A stretch of DNA of 54,021 nt from Streptomyces lydicus (GTDB lineage Bacteria > Actinomycetota > Actinomycetes > Streptomycetales > Streptomycetaceae): the NCBI RefSeq assembly GCF_000717345.1, contig NZ_JNZA01000044.1, positions 1-54,021 of the forward strand, in the 5' to 3' direction. Both the position numbers and the translations under genes were made by a program. The notes beneath the pieces are model-generated. The model ran no database searches. It saw only the letters and a list, made by a program, of their open reading frames with translations, and was not told the origin of the DNA. This document shows positions 24,195 to 31,655 of the stretch, piece by piece (position 1 is the stretch's first letter; each line of letters starts with the position of its first letter).

Positions 24195-24325
24195 GCCGGA
24201 GGAGGCCGGGCGGACTCTTACCGGACTCCTACCTCACTTACCTCACGTGCCTCACTCGTGAGCGCACCGGCCGGACCGGTTCGCTCACCCCCCAGGCGCC
24301 GGCCTCTCCCGGCTCCGCCGATGCG

Positions 24326-24823
24326 TCAGCGGAGCCAGGGGAGGTCGGCGCCTTGCGGTTGCAGTCCCTCGGTCATCACCTGGCAGATCTCGGCGAGGTG
24401 GCCGACCTGTTCCGGGGTCAGGCGGTCGAAGATCGCGGCGCGTACCGCCGCCACGTGCCCCGGTGCGGCCTTCTCCAGTACCCGCATGCCCTCGTCGGTG
24501 AGATAGGCGTTCTGGCCCCGCTTGTCGGAGGGGCAGTTCTCCCGGCGCACCCAGCCGCTCCTCTCCAGGCGGGCGATGGCGTGCGAGAGCCGGGAGCGGG
24601 TGATCTTGGCGTTCTGGGCCAGCTCGGTCATCCGCATCCGTCGCCGCGGCGCACGGGAGAGCTGGACGAGCAGGCCGTAATAGACGTGCGGCATCCCGGC
24701 GTCGCGCTGCAGCTGACGGTCGAGGTGGTCCTCCAGCAGCGTGGTGGCGTGGAGATAGCACTGCCAGGCGAACTGCTCCTCGTCGGTGAGCCAGCGTGGC
24801 TCTACTGCGGGTTCGGTGCTCAT
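24326..24823 (-). CDS. MarR-family regulator
   Basis: A 165-aa winged-helix protein: LEDHLDRQLQRDAGMPHVYYGLLVQLS (dimer helix), RMTELAQNAKITRSRLSHAIARLERSGWVRRE (recognition helices) and SDKRGQNAYLTDEGMRVLEKAAPGH (wing and helix 5). Such proteins repress oxidative or aromatic-compound genes and are released by ligand or thiol oxidation. The ATG at 24823 is preferred to a GTG at 24832. Divergent from a LigB-type dioxygenase gene, its probable target. Confidence 0.88.
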   Translation of the reverse strand: MSTEPAVEPRWLTDEEQFAWQCYLHATTLLEDHLDRQLQRDAGMPHVYYGLLVQLSRAPRRRMRMTELAQNAKITRSRLSHAIARLERSGWVRRENCPSDKRGQNAYLTDEGMRVLEKAAPGHVAAVRAAIFDRLTPEQVGHLAEICQVMTEGLQPQGADLPWLR

Positions 24824-24895
24824 ACCAACCACTCTCTCACCGCTCCGAGAGTTATTTAAGTTTTAACAACGTCGCGTTAGACTGGATCCGTAACG

Positions 24896-24909
24896 CTTGA
24901 ACATTCAAG
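24896..24909. promoter_or_regulatory. MarR operator candidate
   Basis: CTTGAACATTCAAG is a perfect 14-bp palindrome (CTTGAA-CA-TTCAAG) between the divergent MarR and dioxygenase genes, 72 bp before the dioxygenase ATG. TTGAA-N2-TTCAA symmetry is typical of MarR sites. Confidence 0.65.
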
Positions 24910-24980
24910 TACTGCGGTTGCGGTGGCTGAATGTTTTCGGTGTACCGACTACCGCCCAGTGTGCCGCCGTGGAGTATGCG

Positions 24981-25757
24981 ATGTCCCTCATGCCGACGCT
25001 GTTTCTCAGCCACGGCGCCCCACCGCTGGCCGATGACCCGTGGTGGCCGGGCGAACTGGCCGCCTGGTCCGCGGGGCTGCCGCGCCCGACGGCCGTACTG
25101 ATCGTCTCCGCGCACTGGGAGGAGGCGCCGCTCGCGCTCGGCGCCACCGGGACGGTGCCGCTCGTTTACGACTTCTGGGGCTTTCCGGAGCGCTACTACC
25201 GGGTGCGTTACCCGGCCCCCGGCGCCCCGCAGCTCGCCGAGCGGATCCGGCGGACGCTGCGTACGGCGGACACGCCCGTGGCGGACCTGCCCGACCGGGG
25301 GCTCGACCACGGTGCCTACGTCCCGCTCGTCGAGATGTACCCGGACGCCGACGTGCCCGTGCTCCAGCTGTCGATGCCGACCCTCGAACCGCGCCGGCTC
25401 CTCGAGGTCGGCCGGCGGCTCGCACCGCTGCGCGAGGAGGGCGTGCTGATCGTCGGCAGCGGCTTCTTCACCCACAACCTGGCGGCGCTGCGGCACGCCG
25501 ACGGCGGGACGCCCGCCTGGTCGGCGGAGTTCGACGACTGGGGCCGGCAGGCGCTGGCGGCGCAGGACGTCGACGCCCTGCTCGACTTCGCGCACCGGGC
25601 CCCGGCCGGCAGGCTGGCCCACCCGCGGACCGAACACTTCGCGCCACTGTTCGTGACGCTGGGGGCCGCGGACGCCCACGGGCAGCTCGACAGCGGGCGG
25701 AGCGTGATTGACGGATTCTGGATGGGGCTGTCGAAGCGGTCGGTGCAGTACGGCTGA
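24981..25757 (+). CDS. LigB-family extradiol dioxygenase (4,5-DOPA dioxygenase-like)
   Basis: A 258-aa non-haem iron enzyme of the class III extradiol (DODA) group. Signature residues: His in LFLSHGAPPL, His in VSAHWEEAPL, YDFWGFPERYY, the GLDHGAYVPLV block, GSGFFTHNL and RTEHFAPLFVTLGAA. It opens catechol-type rings next to the hydroxyls. Substrate unknown. The ATG at 24981 has GGAG six bases upstream. Regulated most likely by the divergent MarR protein. Confidence 0.87.
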   Translation: MSLMPTLFLSHGAPPLADDPWWPGELAAWSAGLPRPTAVLIVSAHWEEAPLALGATGTVPLVYDFWGFPERYYRVRYPAPGAPQLAERIRRTLRTADTPVADLPDRGLDHGAYVPLVEMYPDADVPVLQLSMPTLEPRRLLEVGRRLAPLREEGVLIVGSGFFTHNLAALRHADGGTPAWSAEFDDWGRQALAAQDVDALLDFAHRAPAGRLAHPRTEHFAPLFVTLGAADAHGQLDSGRSVIDGFWMGLSKRSVQYG

Positions 25758-25810
25758 GCGGTGGGACGGGCGGGCCGCCGATCGGCCGGACCGCCCACCG
25801 CACCGCCCGC

Positions 25811-26860
25811 TCAGTCCTCGGTGTCGATCAGCCGTACGGCGTTCAGGGCCGCCGACAGGGCGCGGGTGTCGCCGTCCTCGGCGGCCGCCGCCACGTCCAG
25901 GGCGGTGTCCGCGAACTTGATCGCGTGCTCGTTGCCGTTGGCGACCGCCCGCTCGAAGACCTCTTCCGGGGCGAGCCCGGCGGCGTCCGGGGCCGGTCGC
26001 GGCGCGTCGGCGGCGTAGACGGCGGTGATCGCCGAGGCCGCCGCCCAGGCCACCGCGTAGGAGTCCGCCCACAGGGCCCGGGGCAGCGCGGGCAGGGTGC
26101 GCAGTACCGCGTTCGGCGCGGTGGCGGCGTGCACCAGCATGATGCCGTTCCCGTGCCCGTGGCCGGCGTAGGTGAGGGTGGCGGCCCGTACGAGCGCCGT
26201 CAGGCCCTCGCGTGCCGCGTCCGGGTCCCGGGGGACGTGCAGCGACTCGGTGGTGCTCAACCAGCCGGGTGTGCCGGGCAGTTGGGCGTAGCCGTCCACC
26301 GGTGTCACCCGCTGGTCGGCGACGCGGGGGAGGGCGGCCAGGGCCTCGGCCGGGGTGGCGCGGCCGGTGGGGCGCACGGTGGCGGGCAGCGGCAGGTGGC
26401 GGGCCGCCCAGTAGCCGAGGGCGTGCGCCAACTCCGCGCGGCGCGGGCCCTGTTCGCCCTCCGTCAGCAGGCTGCGTACGGCGTGGCCCACGCGGATGAC
26501 GGGATGGGTGGCGGCGCCGGCGATACCGGGCAGCAGCCGTGGCCACCACGTGGCGAGCACCGCACGCCAGGGCTGTTCGGCGAGCCGGTCGGTGAAGTAC
26601 CGGGTCCAGTCGGTGACCCGGCGCGGGTCACCCAGCGCCGCCTGCCAGTTGGCGTCGGTGATGCGGTCCCGGGCGCTCGGTACGTCCTCCAGCTTGCGCG
26701 CGTAGGCGTCGAGCCAGCGGTGGACGGTGTGCTGCCGGCCGTTGCGGACCAGGGCTTCGACGGCCATCGGGCCGTGGTTGCTCAGGAAGCCCCGGAACTC
26801 GGGGCCGGAGGAGTGCAGGCGCTGCAGGGCTTCGTCGAGGGTGCCGCTCGTCGTGTCCAT
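25811..26860 (-). CDS. questin oxidase-like protein
   Basis: A 349-aa soluble protein beginning LDEALQRLHSSGPEFRGFLSNHGPMAVEAL, with NGRQHTVHRWLDAYARKLEDV, a C-terminal half HGNGIMLVHAATAPNAVLRTLPALP and ANGNEHAIKFADTALD. This is the layout of the questin-oxidase family (DUF4243), whose fungal members cleave an anthraquinone ring. In Streptomyces the substrate is not known. It converges with the LigB dioxygenase gene, another ring-cleaving enzyme, but shares no obvious promoter. Confidence 0.8.
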   Translation of the reverse strand: MDTTSGTLDEALQRLHSSGPEFRGFLSNHGPMAVEALVRNGRQHTVHRWLDAYARKLEDVPSARDRITDANWQAALGDPRRVTDWTRYFTDRLAEQPWRAVLATWWPRLLPGIAGAATHPVIRVGHAVRSLLTEGEQGPRRAELAHALGYWAARHLPLPATVRPTGRATPAEALAALPRVADQRVTPVDGYAQLPGTPGWLSTTESLHVPRDPDAAREGLTALVRAATLTYAGHGHGNGIMLVHAATAPNAVLRTLPALPRALWADSYAVAWAAASAITAVYAADAPRPAPDAAGLAPEEVFERAVANGNEHAIKFADTALDVAAAAEDGDTRALSAALNAVRLIDTED

Positions 26861-27071
26861 GGCCCGAGGCTAGGTTCGCCGGCCGGGCCGCGTAACGGGC
26901 TTCCGTCCTAGGCCGTTGGTACCGCCCGGGGCTGAGCCGTGGCCGGAAGTATGGGCCGGCGGGGGCCGGCCGCTGTGCGCCGTGTGCCGGACGCCGGACG
27001 ACGCGACGCCGTACCCCGGGTGAGCGCGCGGGCCGCCGGGGCGGGGTCGGCGAGGCTCGGGAGCGGACGGC

Positions 27072-27602
27072 TCAGTGGGTGGGCATGGGGAGGTGCCGGC
27101 TGCGGTGTTCCTTGTGCGGGCGGTGCTCGCCGTGCGGCTCGCGGACGCGGTGGCCGCGGAAGATGTACAGGGCCGTGACGAACATGGCCGCGCCCATCCC
27201 GAGGCCGAAGCCGACCGACTTGAGGACCGACTCGCCGCCGAGGCTGTAGTTCCAGCCCACCGCGCAGCCGAAGAGCGCGCCGTAGGCGAGTGCCCGGGTC
27301 TCGGTGAGCATGGACGACTGGAAATGCGCCACCACGAGGCCCAGGGCGCCGGTGACCACGGCCGCGGCCAGCCCGTAGAGGACGGCTTGGCCGCCCTTGA
27401 TGCCGCCGCTGTGGGCGCGGAAGATCGTGAAGCAGCCGAAGGCGAGGGCCGTGATGATCGGGAGCGACACGGTCGCCGGGACACGGTCGGCCAGGGCCGC
27501 CAGTCGTGAGGGCTGCTCGGCGGGCCGGGCGCGGGTCGCGCCGTGCTCGGTCTCTACGGTGCCGTGTGAGCGGGCGGCCCGGTGGTGAGCGTGCTGGTCC
27601 AT
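27072..27602 (-). CDS. membrane protein with His-rich tail, unknown function
   Basis: A 176-aa protein with about four membrane segments between ~46 and ~155 (PIITALAFGCFTIF, AVLYGLAAAVVTGALGLVVAHF, LAYGALFGCAVGWNYSL, VGFGLGMGAAMFVTALYIF). Both ends are rich in His and basic residues (DQHAHHRAARSH; EPHGEHRPHKEHRSRHLPMPTH), which could bind metal. The ATG at 27602 follows GAGAGGAG. I do not recognise the family. Confidence 0.6.
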   Translation of the reverse strand: MDQHAHHRAARSHGTVETEHGATRARPAEQPSRLAALADRVPATVSLPIITALAFGCFTIFRAHSGGIKGGQAVLYGLAAAVVTGALGLVVAHFQSSMLTETRALAYGALFGCAVGWNYSLGGESVLKSVGFGLGMGAAMFVTALYIFRGHRVREPHGEHRPHKEHRSRHLPMPTH

Positions 27603-27693
27603 GACGGGCTCCTCTCGCTTGCCCTTCCGTCCAGGCGACACCCGGGGGCCGCCCCCGTCAACCGGAGCGGCCGGCCGCCGGTCCGGGCCGGGG

Positions 27694-28266
27694 CTAGCGC
27701 AGGTCCTTCTGGTACCAGGCCACGTCCCAGTAGCGGCCGAACTTGCGGCCCACCTCCGTGAACGTGCCGATGTGCCGGAAGCCGAAACGGGTGTGCAGGC
27801 GGGTGGACGCCTCGTTGGGCTGGGTGATTCCGGCGTAGGCGCGGTGCACGTCCTCGGCGGCCAGCGCCGCGAAGAGGGCCTCGTAGAGCAGTGTGCCGAC
27901 GCCCCGGCCGGCGGCGTGCGGGGCGCAGTACACGGTGACCTCGACGGACGGGGCGTACGCCGCCTTCGGACGGAACGCGCTGCTGGTGGCGTATCCCAGC
28001 AGTGCCGGGGTAGTCGACCCGACGGGCTTCGCTGACCCGTTGTGCGGGTTTTTCGCCCGTTTCGTTGCCTCCTGCGCAACCAGAAGGCGGTGCGGACCGT
28101 CTTGGGGGTGGGAGAGCAGCCACGGGCGGCGCCGCTCGGCGGTGAAGGGCTCCGTGTCAAAGGTGATGCAAGTCTCACGGATGTAGTGATTGTAAAGATC
28201 GGTAAGGGCCTGGAGATCCTGCTCCGTGCCCGCCCTGACCTGCACTTCCCCGGGTTCTACCGGCAT
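27694..28266 (-). CDS. phosphinothricin-acetyltransferase-like GNAT with an inserted segment
   Basis: A 190-aa GNAT protein ending FTEVGRKFGRYWDVAWYQKDL, the signature end of the PAT/bar group; LYNHYIRETCITFDTEPFT and GRGVGTLLYEALFAALAAEDVHRAYAGI (acetyl-CoA loop) also fit. It acetylates an unknown amine; related proteins modify phosphinothricin or methionine sulfoximine. Residues ~67-87 (KRAKNPHNGSAKPVGS) are extra between two conserved strands and come from a hairpin-rich DNA insert at 28006-28068. The frame stays open, so the protein may still fold. Confidence 0.8.
   Translation of the reverse strand: MPVEPGEVQVRAGTEQDLQALTDLYNHYIRETCITFDTEPFTAERRRPWLLSHPQDGPHRLLVAQEATKRAKNPHNGSAKPVGSTTPALLGYATSSAFRPKAAYAPSVEVTVYCAPHAAGRGVGTLLYEALFAALAAEDVHRAYAGITQPNEASTRLHTRFGFRHIGTFTEVGRKFGRYWDVAWYQKDLR
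28006..28068. repeat. palindromic insert inside the GNAT gene
   Basis: About 63 bp, a multiple of three, encoding the extra residues of the GNAT protein. It holds a nested hairpin: outer arms ACGGGC (28022-28027) and GCCCGT (28055-28060), inner ACCCG/CGGGT (28035-28039, 28045-28049) followed by a T-run. It looks like a small mobile palindrome of the kind that inserts in frame. Confidence 0.4.
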
Positions 28267-28431
28267 TCGGCCCCCTTGGTAGGGCGGCAGGGTACTGCAT
28301 GATCAGAAAAATAGCGGTGCCGGGTGGGAATTCTGTCCGGATTCCAGCCGTTGTTTCCTTCGGACGGGCCACTCGGCGAGCATCCCAGTCGGTGCACCAC
28401 CAACCGGCCCGCCCCACCGTCCCGCGACCTT

Positions 28432-28462
28432 CCCCGAGCTCTCGGCTTCGCTCGAGCAGGGG
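28432..28462. repeat. REP-like hairpin upstream of hrdD
   Basis: CCCCGAGCTC and GCTCGAGCAGGGG around CTCGGCTTC give an imperfect hairpin 31 bp before the sigma factor start. From memory, similar short hairpins recur between genes in many Streptomyces; this window has one clear copy. Confidence 0.45.
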
Positions 28463-28492
28463 AGACCCCAACATCGCAAAGGGAGCACACGC

Positions 28493-29494
28493 ATGGCAAC
28501 CCGTGCCGTCGCCCGTCGTCAGGAGAGCACCACCGCTTCCGACGGGGGCCACAGTGTTCGCGCCGTAGGCGGGGAGATCGCCGACCGCGACCTGGTCGGC
28601 ATGTACCTCGACGAGATCGCGCGTACGCCCCTGCTCGACGCCGCCAAGGAGGTCGAGCTGTCCCAGACCATCGAAGCCGGTGTCTACGCCCAGCAGATCC
28701 TCGACGGTGAGGTCACCGACGGCAATGCCGCCGGTGCCACCCGTGAGGAGCTGGAGGCGCTGATCGAGGAGGGGGCCAAGGCCAAGGACGTCTTCATCCG
28801 CTCCAACCTCCGGCTGGTCGTCGCCGTGGCGCGCCGCTACCCGCGTGCCGGGCTGCCCCTGCTGGACCTGATCCAGGAGGGCAACGCCGGCCTGGTCCGC
28901 GCCGTGGAGAAGTTCGACTACGCCAAGGGCTTCAAGTTCTCCACGTACGCGACGTGGTGGATCCGCCAGGCCATCACCCGCTCCATCGCCGACCAGTCGC
29001 GCACGATCCGGCTGCCCGTGCACCTCGTCGAGGAGCTGGGGCGGATCCGCCGGGTGCAGCGCGAGTTCAACCGCGAGAACGGCCGCGACCCGGAGCCCGA
29101 GGAGGTCGCCGGCGAGCTGGGCTCCACGCCCGCCCGTGTCACCGACGTGCTGGACTGGGCGCGCGACCCGGTCAGCCTCAACATGTCGGTGGACGACGAC
29201 GGCGACACCCAGTTCGGTGACCTGCTGGAGGACACCTCCGCCGCGTCCCCCGAGCAGTCGGTGCTCACGCTGCTGCGCAGCGAGGAGCTGGAGGACCTGA
29301 TCGACCGCCTCGACCACCGCACGGCCTCGATCATCAAGGCCCGCTACGGCATCGAGGACGGCCGCGAGCGCACGCTGACCGAGGTCGGCAAGCAGCACGG
29401 CCTGACCCGCGAGCGGATCCGGCAGATAGAGAAGCACGCGCTGCTGGAGCTGAAGCGGATGGCGCACGACACGGGCTTCGACGCGGCGGCGTAA
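28493..29494 (+). CDS. hrdD: sigma-70 group 2 RNA polymerase sigma factor, HrdD-like
   Basis: A 333-aa sigma factor with region 1.2 ([24 protein letters not shown]), region 2 ([56 protein letters not shown]: -10 recognition), region 3 ([15 protein letters not shown]) and region 4 ([30 protein letters not shown]: -35 recognition). The long N-terminal region 1.1 of HrdB is absent, which with the length fits group 2. A neighbouring fruK/fruA locus and a MarR-MFS-TetR set agree with the hrdD region of Streptomyces as I recall it. ATG at 28493 after AAGGGAG. Group 2 factors are dispensable and respond to stress or growth phase. Confidence 0.85.
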   Translation: MATRAVARRQESTTASDGGHSVRAVGGEIADRDLVGMYLDEIARTPLLDAAKEVELSQTIEAGVYAQQILDGEVTDGNAAGATREELEALIEEGAKAKDVFIRSNLRLVVAVARRYPRAGLPLLDLIQEGNAGLVRAVEKFDYAKGFKFSTYATWWIRQAITRSIADQSRTIRLPVHLVEELGRIRRVQREFNRENGRDPEPEEVAGELGSTPARVTDVLDWARDPVSLNMSVDDDGDTQFGDLLEDTSAASPEQSVLTLLRSEELEDLIDRLDHRTASIIKARYGIEDGRERTLTEVGKQHGLTRERIRQIEKHALLELKRMAHDTGFDAAA

Positions 29495-29612
29495 GCCGCC
29501 CCCGTCGGTCCCGTGCGCCCCTCCCGTGCGGCGGGGTGAGCCCCGGGCCCGGCGCCCGCTGTGCCTGCCCTCTGCCCCTCTCCCTGCCCCTGTCCAGCCG
29601 TCCGGCAAGAAC

Positions 29613-29644
29613 GAGCCCCGGTGCCCTTCGCGGCGTCGGGGCTC
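29613..29644 (+). terminator. terminator after hrdD
   Basis: Arms GAGCCCCG (29613-29620) and CGGGGCTC (29637-29644). The 314-bp gap 29495-29808 otherwise holds only the promoter region of the fructose operon. Confidence 0.6.
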
Positions 29645-29808
29645 CTGTATGCGCGGAGGCCGCGGTTTCGGGGCGGCCCCGGGGCGGCCCCGGGCCTTCC
29701 ATGTCCGTTTGGGTCTGACGTTGGCCCGAATCTGTTTACTTCTCGGAAATCGAGTCGTAGCCTGGTGGTGAAACCACAGGTTCGGGCATGGAACGGACAC
29801 AGACACAG

Positions 29809-30588
29809 ATGTACGCACCGGAGCGCCAGCAGGAGATTCTGCGGCTCGCCCGTGAAGGCGGGCGGGTCGACGTGCTCTCCCTCGCGGAGGAGTTCCAGGT
29901 CACCGCCGAGACCGTACGGCGCGATCTGAAGGCGCTGGGCCGGGCCGGCCTGGTGCGCCGGGTGCACGGTGGCGCCATCCCCGCCGGCCGGCTGGACTTC
30001 GAGCCGGACCTCGCCGAACGGGACGCCGTCGCCGCCGACGAGAAGCAGCGCATCGCGCGGGCCGCGCTCGCCGAGCTGCCGGGCGGCGACAACGGCGGCA
30101 CCCACGGCAGCGTGATCCTGGACGCCGGTACCACCGCCGCCCGGCTCGCCGCCGAGATCCCGCTGGAGGCCGAGCTCACCGTCGTCACCCACGGGCTGCC
30201 GGTCGCCGCGCGGCTGGCGGACCACCCCGGGCTCACCCTCCACCTCGTGGGCGGGCGGATCCGGCACCGCACCCGGGCCGCGGTCGATGACTGGGCGCTG
30301 CGCGCCTACCGCGAGATCAACGCCGATGTGCTGTTCCTGGCGACCAACGGCTTCTCCGCCGACGGCGGCCTGACCACCCCCGACCTCGCGGAGGCCGCCG
30401 TCAAGCGGGCCCTGATCCGCGCCGCCCGCCGGGTGGTCCTCCTCGCCGACTCCGCCAAGTTCGGGCAGCAGCACTTCGCCCGCTTCGGCGAGCTGTCGGA
30501 CGTGGACCTGCTCATCACCGACACCGGGCTCAGCCCCGACGACGCCCTCGCCATCGAGCGCGCAGGCACGGAAGTAGTACGCGCATGA
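29809..30588 (+). CDS. fruR: DeoR-family repressor of the fructose operon
   Basis: A 259-aa protein: helix-turn-helix MYAPERQQEILRLAREGGRVDV, SLAEEFQVTAETVRRDLKAL and VRRVHGGAIPA, then a sugar-phosphate-binding DeoR domain with ILDAGTTAARLA, GGRIRHRTRAAV, FLATNGFSADGGLTTPDLAEAAVKRA and DSAKFGQQHFARFGEL. By family it represses fru genes and is released by fructose-1-phosphate. I chose the ATG at 29809 because family members start MYAPERQQ; 29788 is an alternative. The gene name is inferred from context. Its end overlaps fruK (ATGA at 30585-30588). Confidence 0.85.
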   Translation: MYAPERQQEILRLAREGGRVDVLSLAEEFQVTAETVRRDLKALGRAGLVRRVHGGAIPAGRLDFEPDLAERDAVAADEKQRIARAALAELPGGDNGGTHGSVILDAGTTAARLAAEIPLEAELTVVTHGLPVAARLADHPGLTLHLVGGRIRHRTRAAVDDWALRAYREINADVLFLATNGFSADGGLTTPDLAEAAVKRALIRAARRVVLLADSAKFGQQHFARFGELSDVDLLITDTGLSPDDALAIERAGTEVVRA

Positions 30589-31532
30589 TCCTCACCGTCA
30601 CCCCCAACCCGAGCCTGGACCGTACGTACGAGATCCCGGCGCTGGACCGCGGCGCCGTGCTCCGGGCCACCGCCGACCGGATCGACCCCGGCGGCAAGGG
30701 CGTCAACGTCTCGCGGGCGCTGGCCGCCGCCGGGCACCGCACCCTCGCCGTACTCCCGCTGGGCGGCCCCGCGGGCGCCGCGCTCGCCGGGCTGCTGGGC
30801 GCCGAGGGCATCGAGGTGGCGGGCGTGCCGGTGGCCGAACAGACACGCTCCAACATCTCCGTCGCCGAACCCGACGGCACCCTCACCAAGATCAACGCGC
30901 CCGGTCCCGAGCTGACCGGCGAGGAGGCCGAGGCGCTGCTGCGGAAGGTCGGCGAGCGCTGGGCGGGCGCCGACTGGATCGCCTGCTGCGGCAGCCTGCC
31001 GCGCGGTCTGACACCCGAGTGGTACGCCGAGCTGGTCGCCCGGGCCCACCGCGCCGGGGCCCGGATCGCCCTGGACACCTCCGGACCGTCGCTGACCGCC
31101 GCGCTGGCCGAACGCCCGGACGTCGTCAAGCCGAACGCCGAGGAGCTGGCACAGGCCGTCGGCCGTCCGCTGGCGACCCTGGGCGACGCGGTCAAGGCGG
31201 CCGAGGAGCTGCGGTCCTGCGGCGCCCGCGCCGTCCTGGCGTCCCTCGGGGCGGACGGCCAGCTCCTGGTCGACGAGACCGGCAGCTACTTCGGCAGCGC
31301 CCCGGTCGCCGCCGTCCGCAGCAACGTCGGCGCCGGCGACGCCTCACTCGCCGGCTTCCTCGCGGCGGGCGGCACCGGCGTGGCCGCGCTGGCCGCCGCG
31401 GTGGCGCACGGCGCGGCCGCCGTCCAGCTGCCGGGAAGCGCGATGCCCACCCCGGCGGACCTGGACCCGGCGGCCGTGCGGACCACGGACCAGGTGCCGT
31501 GCGACCGCGAACTGAGCGAGCCCGTGCCATGA
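30585..31532 (+). CDS. fruK: 1-phosphofructokinase
   Basis: A 315-aa PfkB-type kinase beginning MILTVTPNPSLDRTYEIP, with GGKGVNVSRALAAAGH, GSLPRGLTPEWYAEL, KPNAEEL and the catalytic NVGAGDASLAGF block. It converts fructose-1-phosphate with ATP to fructose-1,6-bisphosphate, feeding sugar from the fructose PTS to glycolysis. Overlaps the DeoR gene upstream and is followed by the EII gene after 123 bp. Confidence 0.93.
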   Translation: MILTVTPNPSLDRTYEIPALDRGAVLRATADRIDPGGKGVNVSRALAAAGHRTLAVLPLGGPAGAALAGLLGAEGIEVAGVPVAEQTRSNISVAEPDGTLTKINAPGPELTGEEAEALLRKVGERWAGADWIACCGSLPRGLTPEWYAELVARAHRAGARIALDTSGPSLTAALAERPDVVKPNAEELAQAVGRPLATLGDAVKAAEELRSCGARAVLASLGADGQLLVDETGSYFGSAPVAAVRSNVGAGDASLAGFLAAGGTGVAALAAAVAHGAAAVQLPGSAMPTPADLDPAAVRTTDQVPCDRELSEPVP

Positions 31533-31655
31533 CCACCACGCACCGGGCCGGCTCCCGCGGCGCCCGCCGCGCCCCCGGTCTGCCCTCCGCCCCCTGTCAC
31601 CCCCCGTTCCGTCCCCGCCGCCACCCCGGCGGCACCGCGCGCAAGGGAGCCCGCG

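Noticed and set aside
25811..28266. Biosynthetic gene cluster (dioxygenase, questin oxidase, acetyltransferase)
   Set aside because: No core synthase, separate promoters and orientations; the genes look like independent units.
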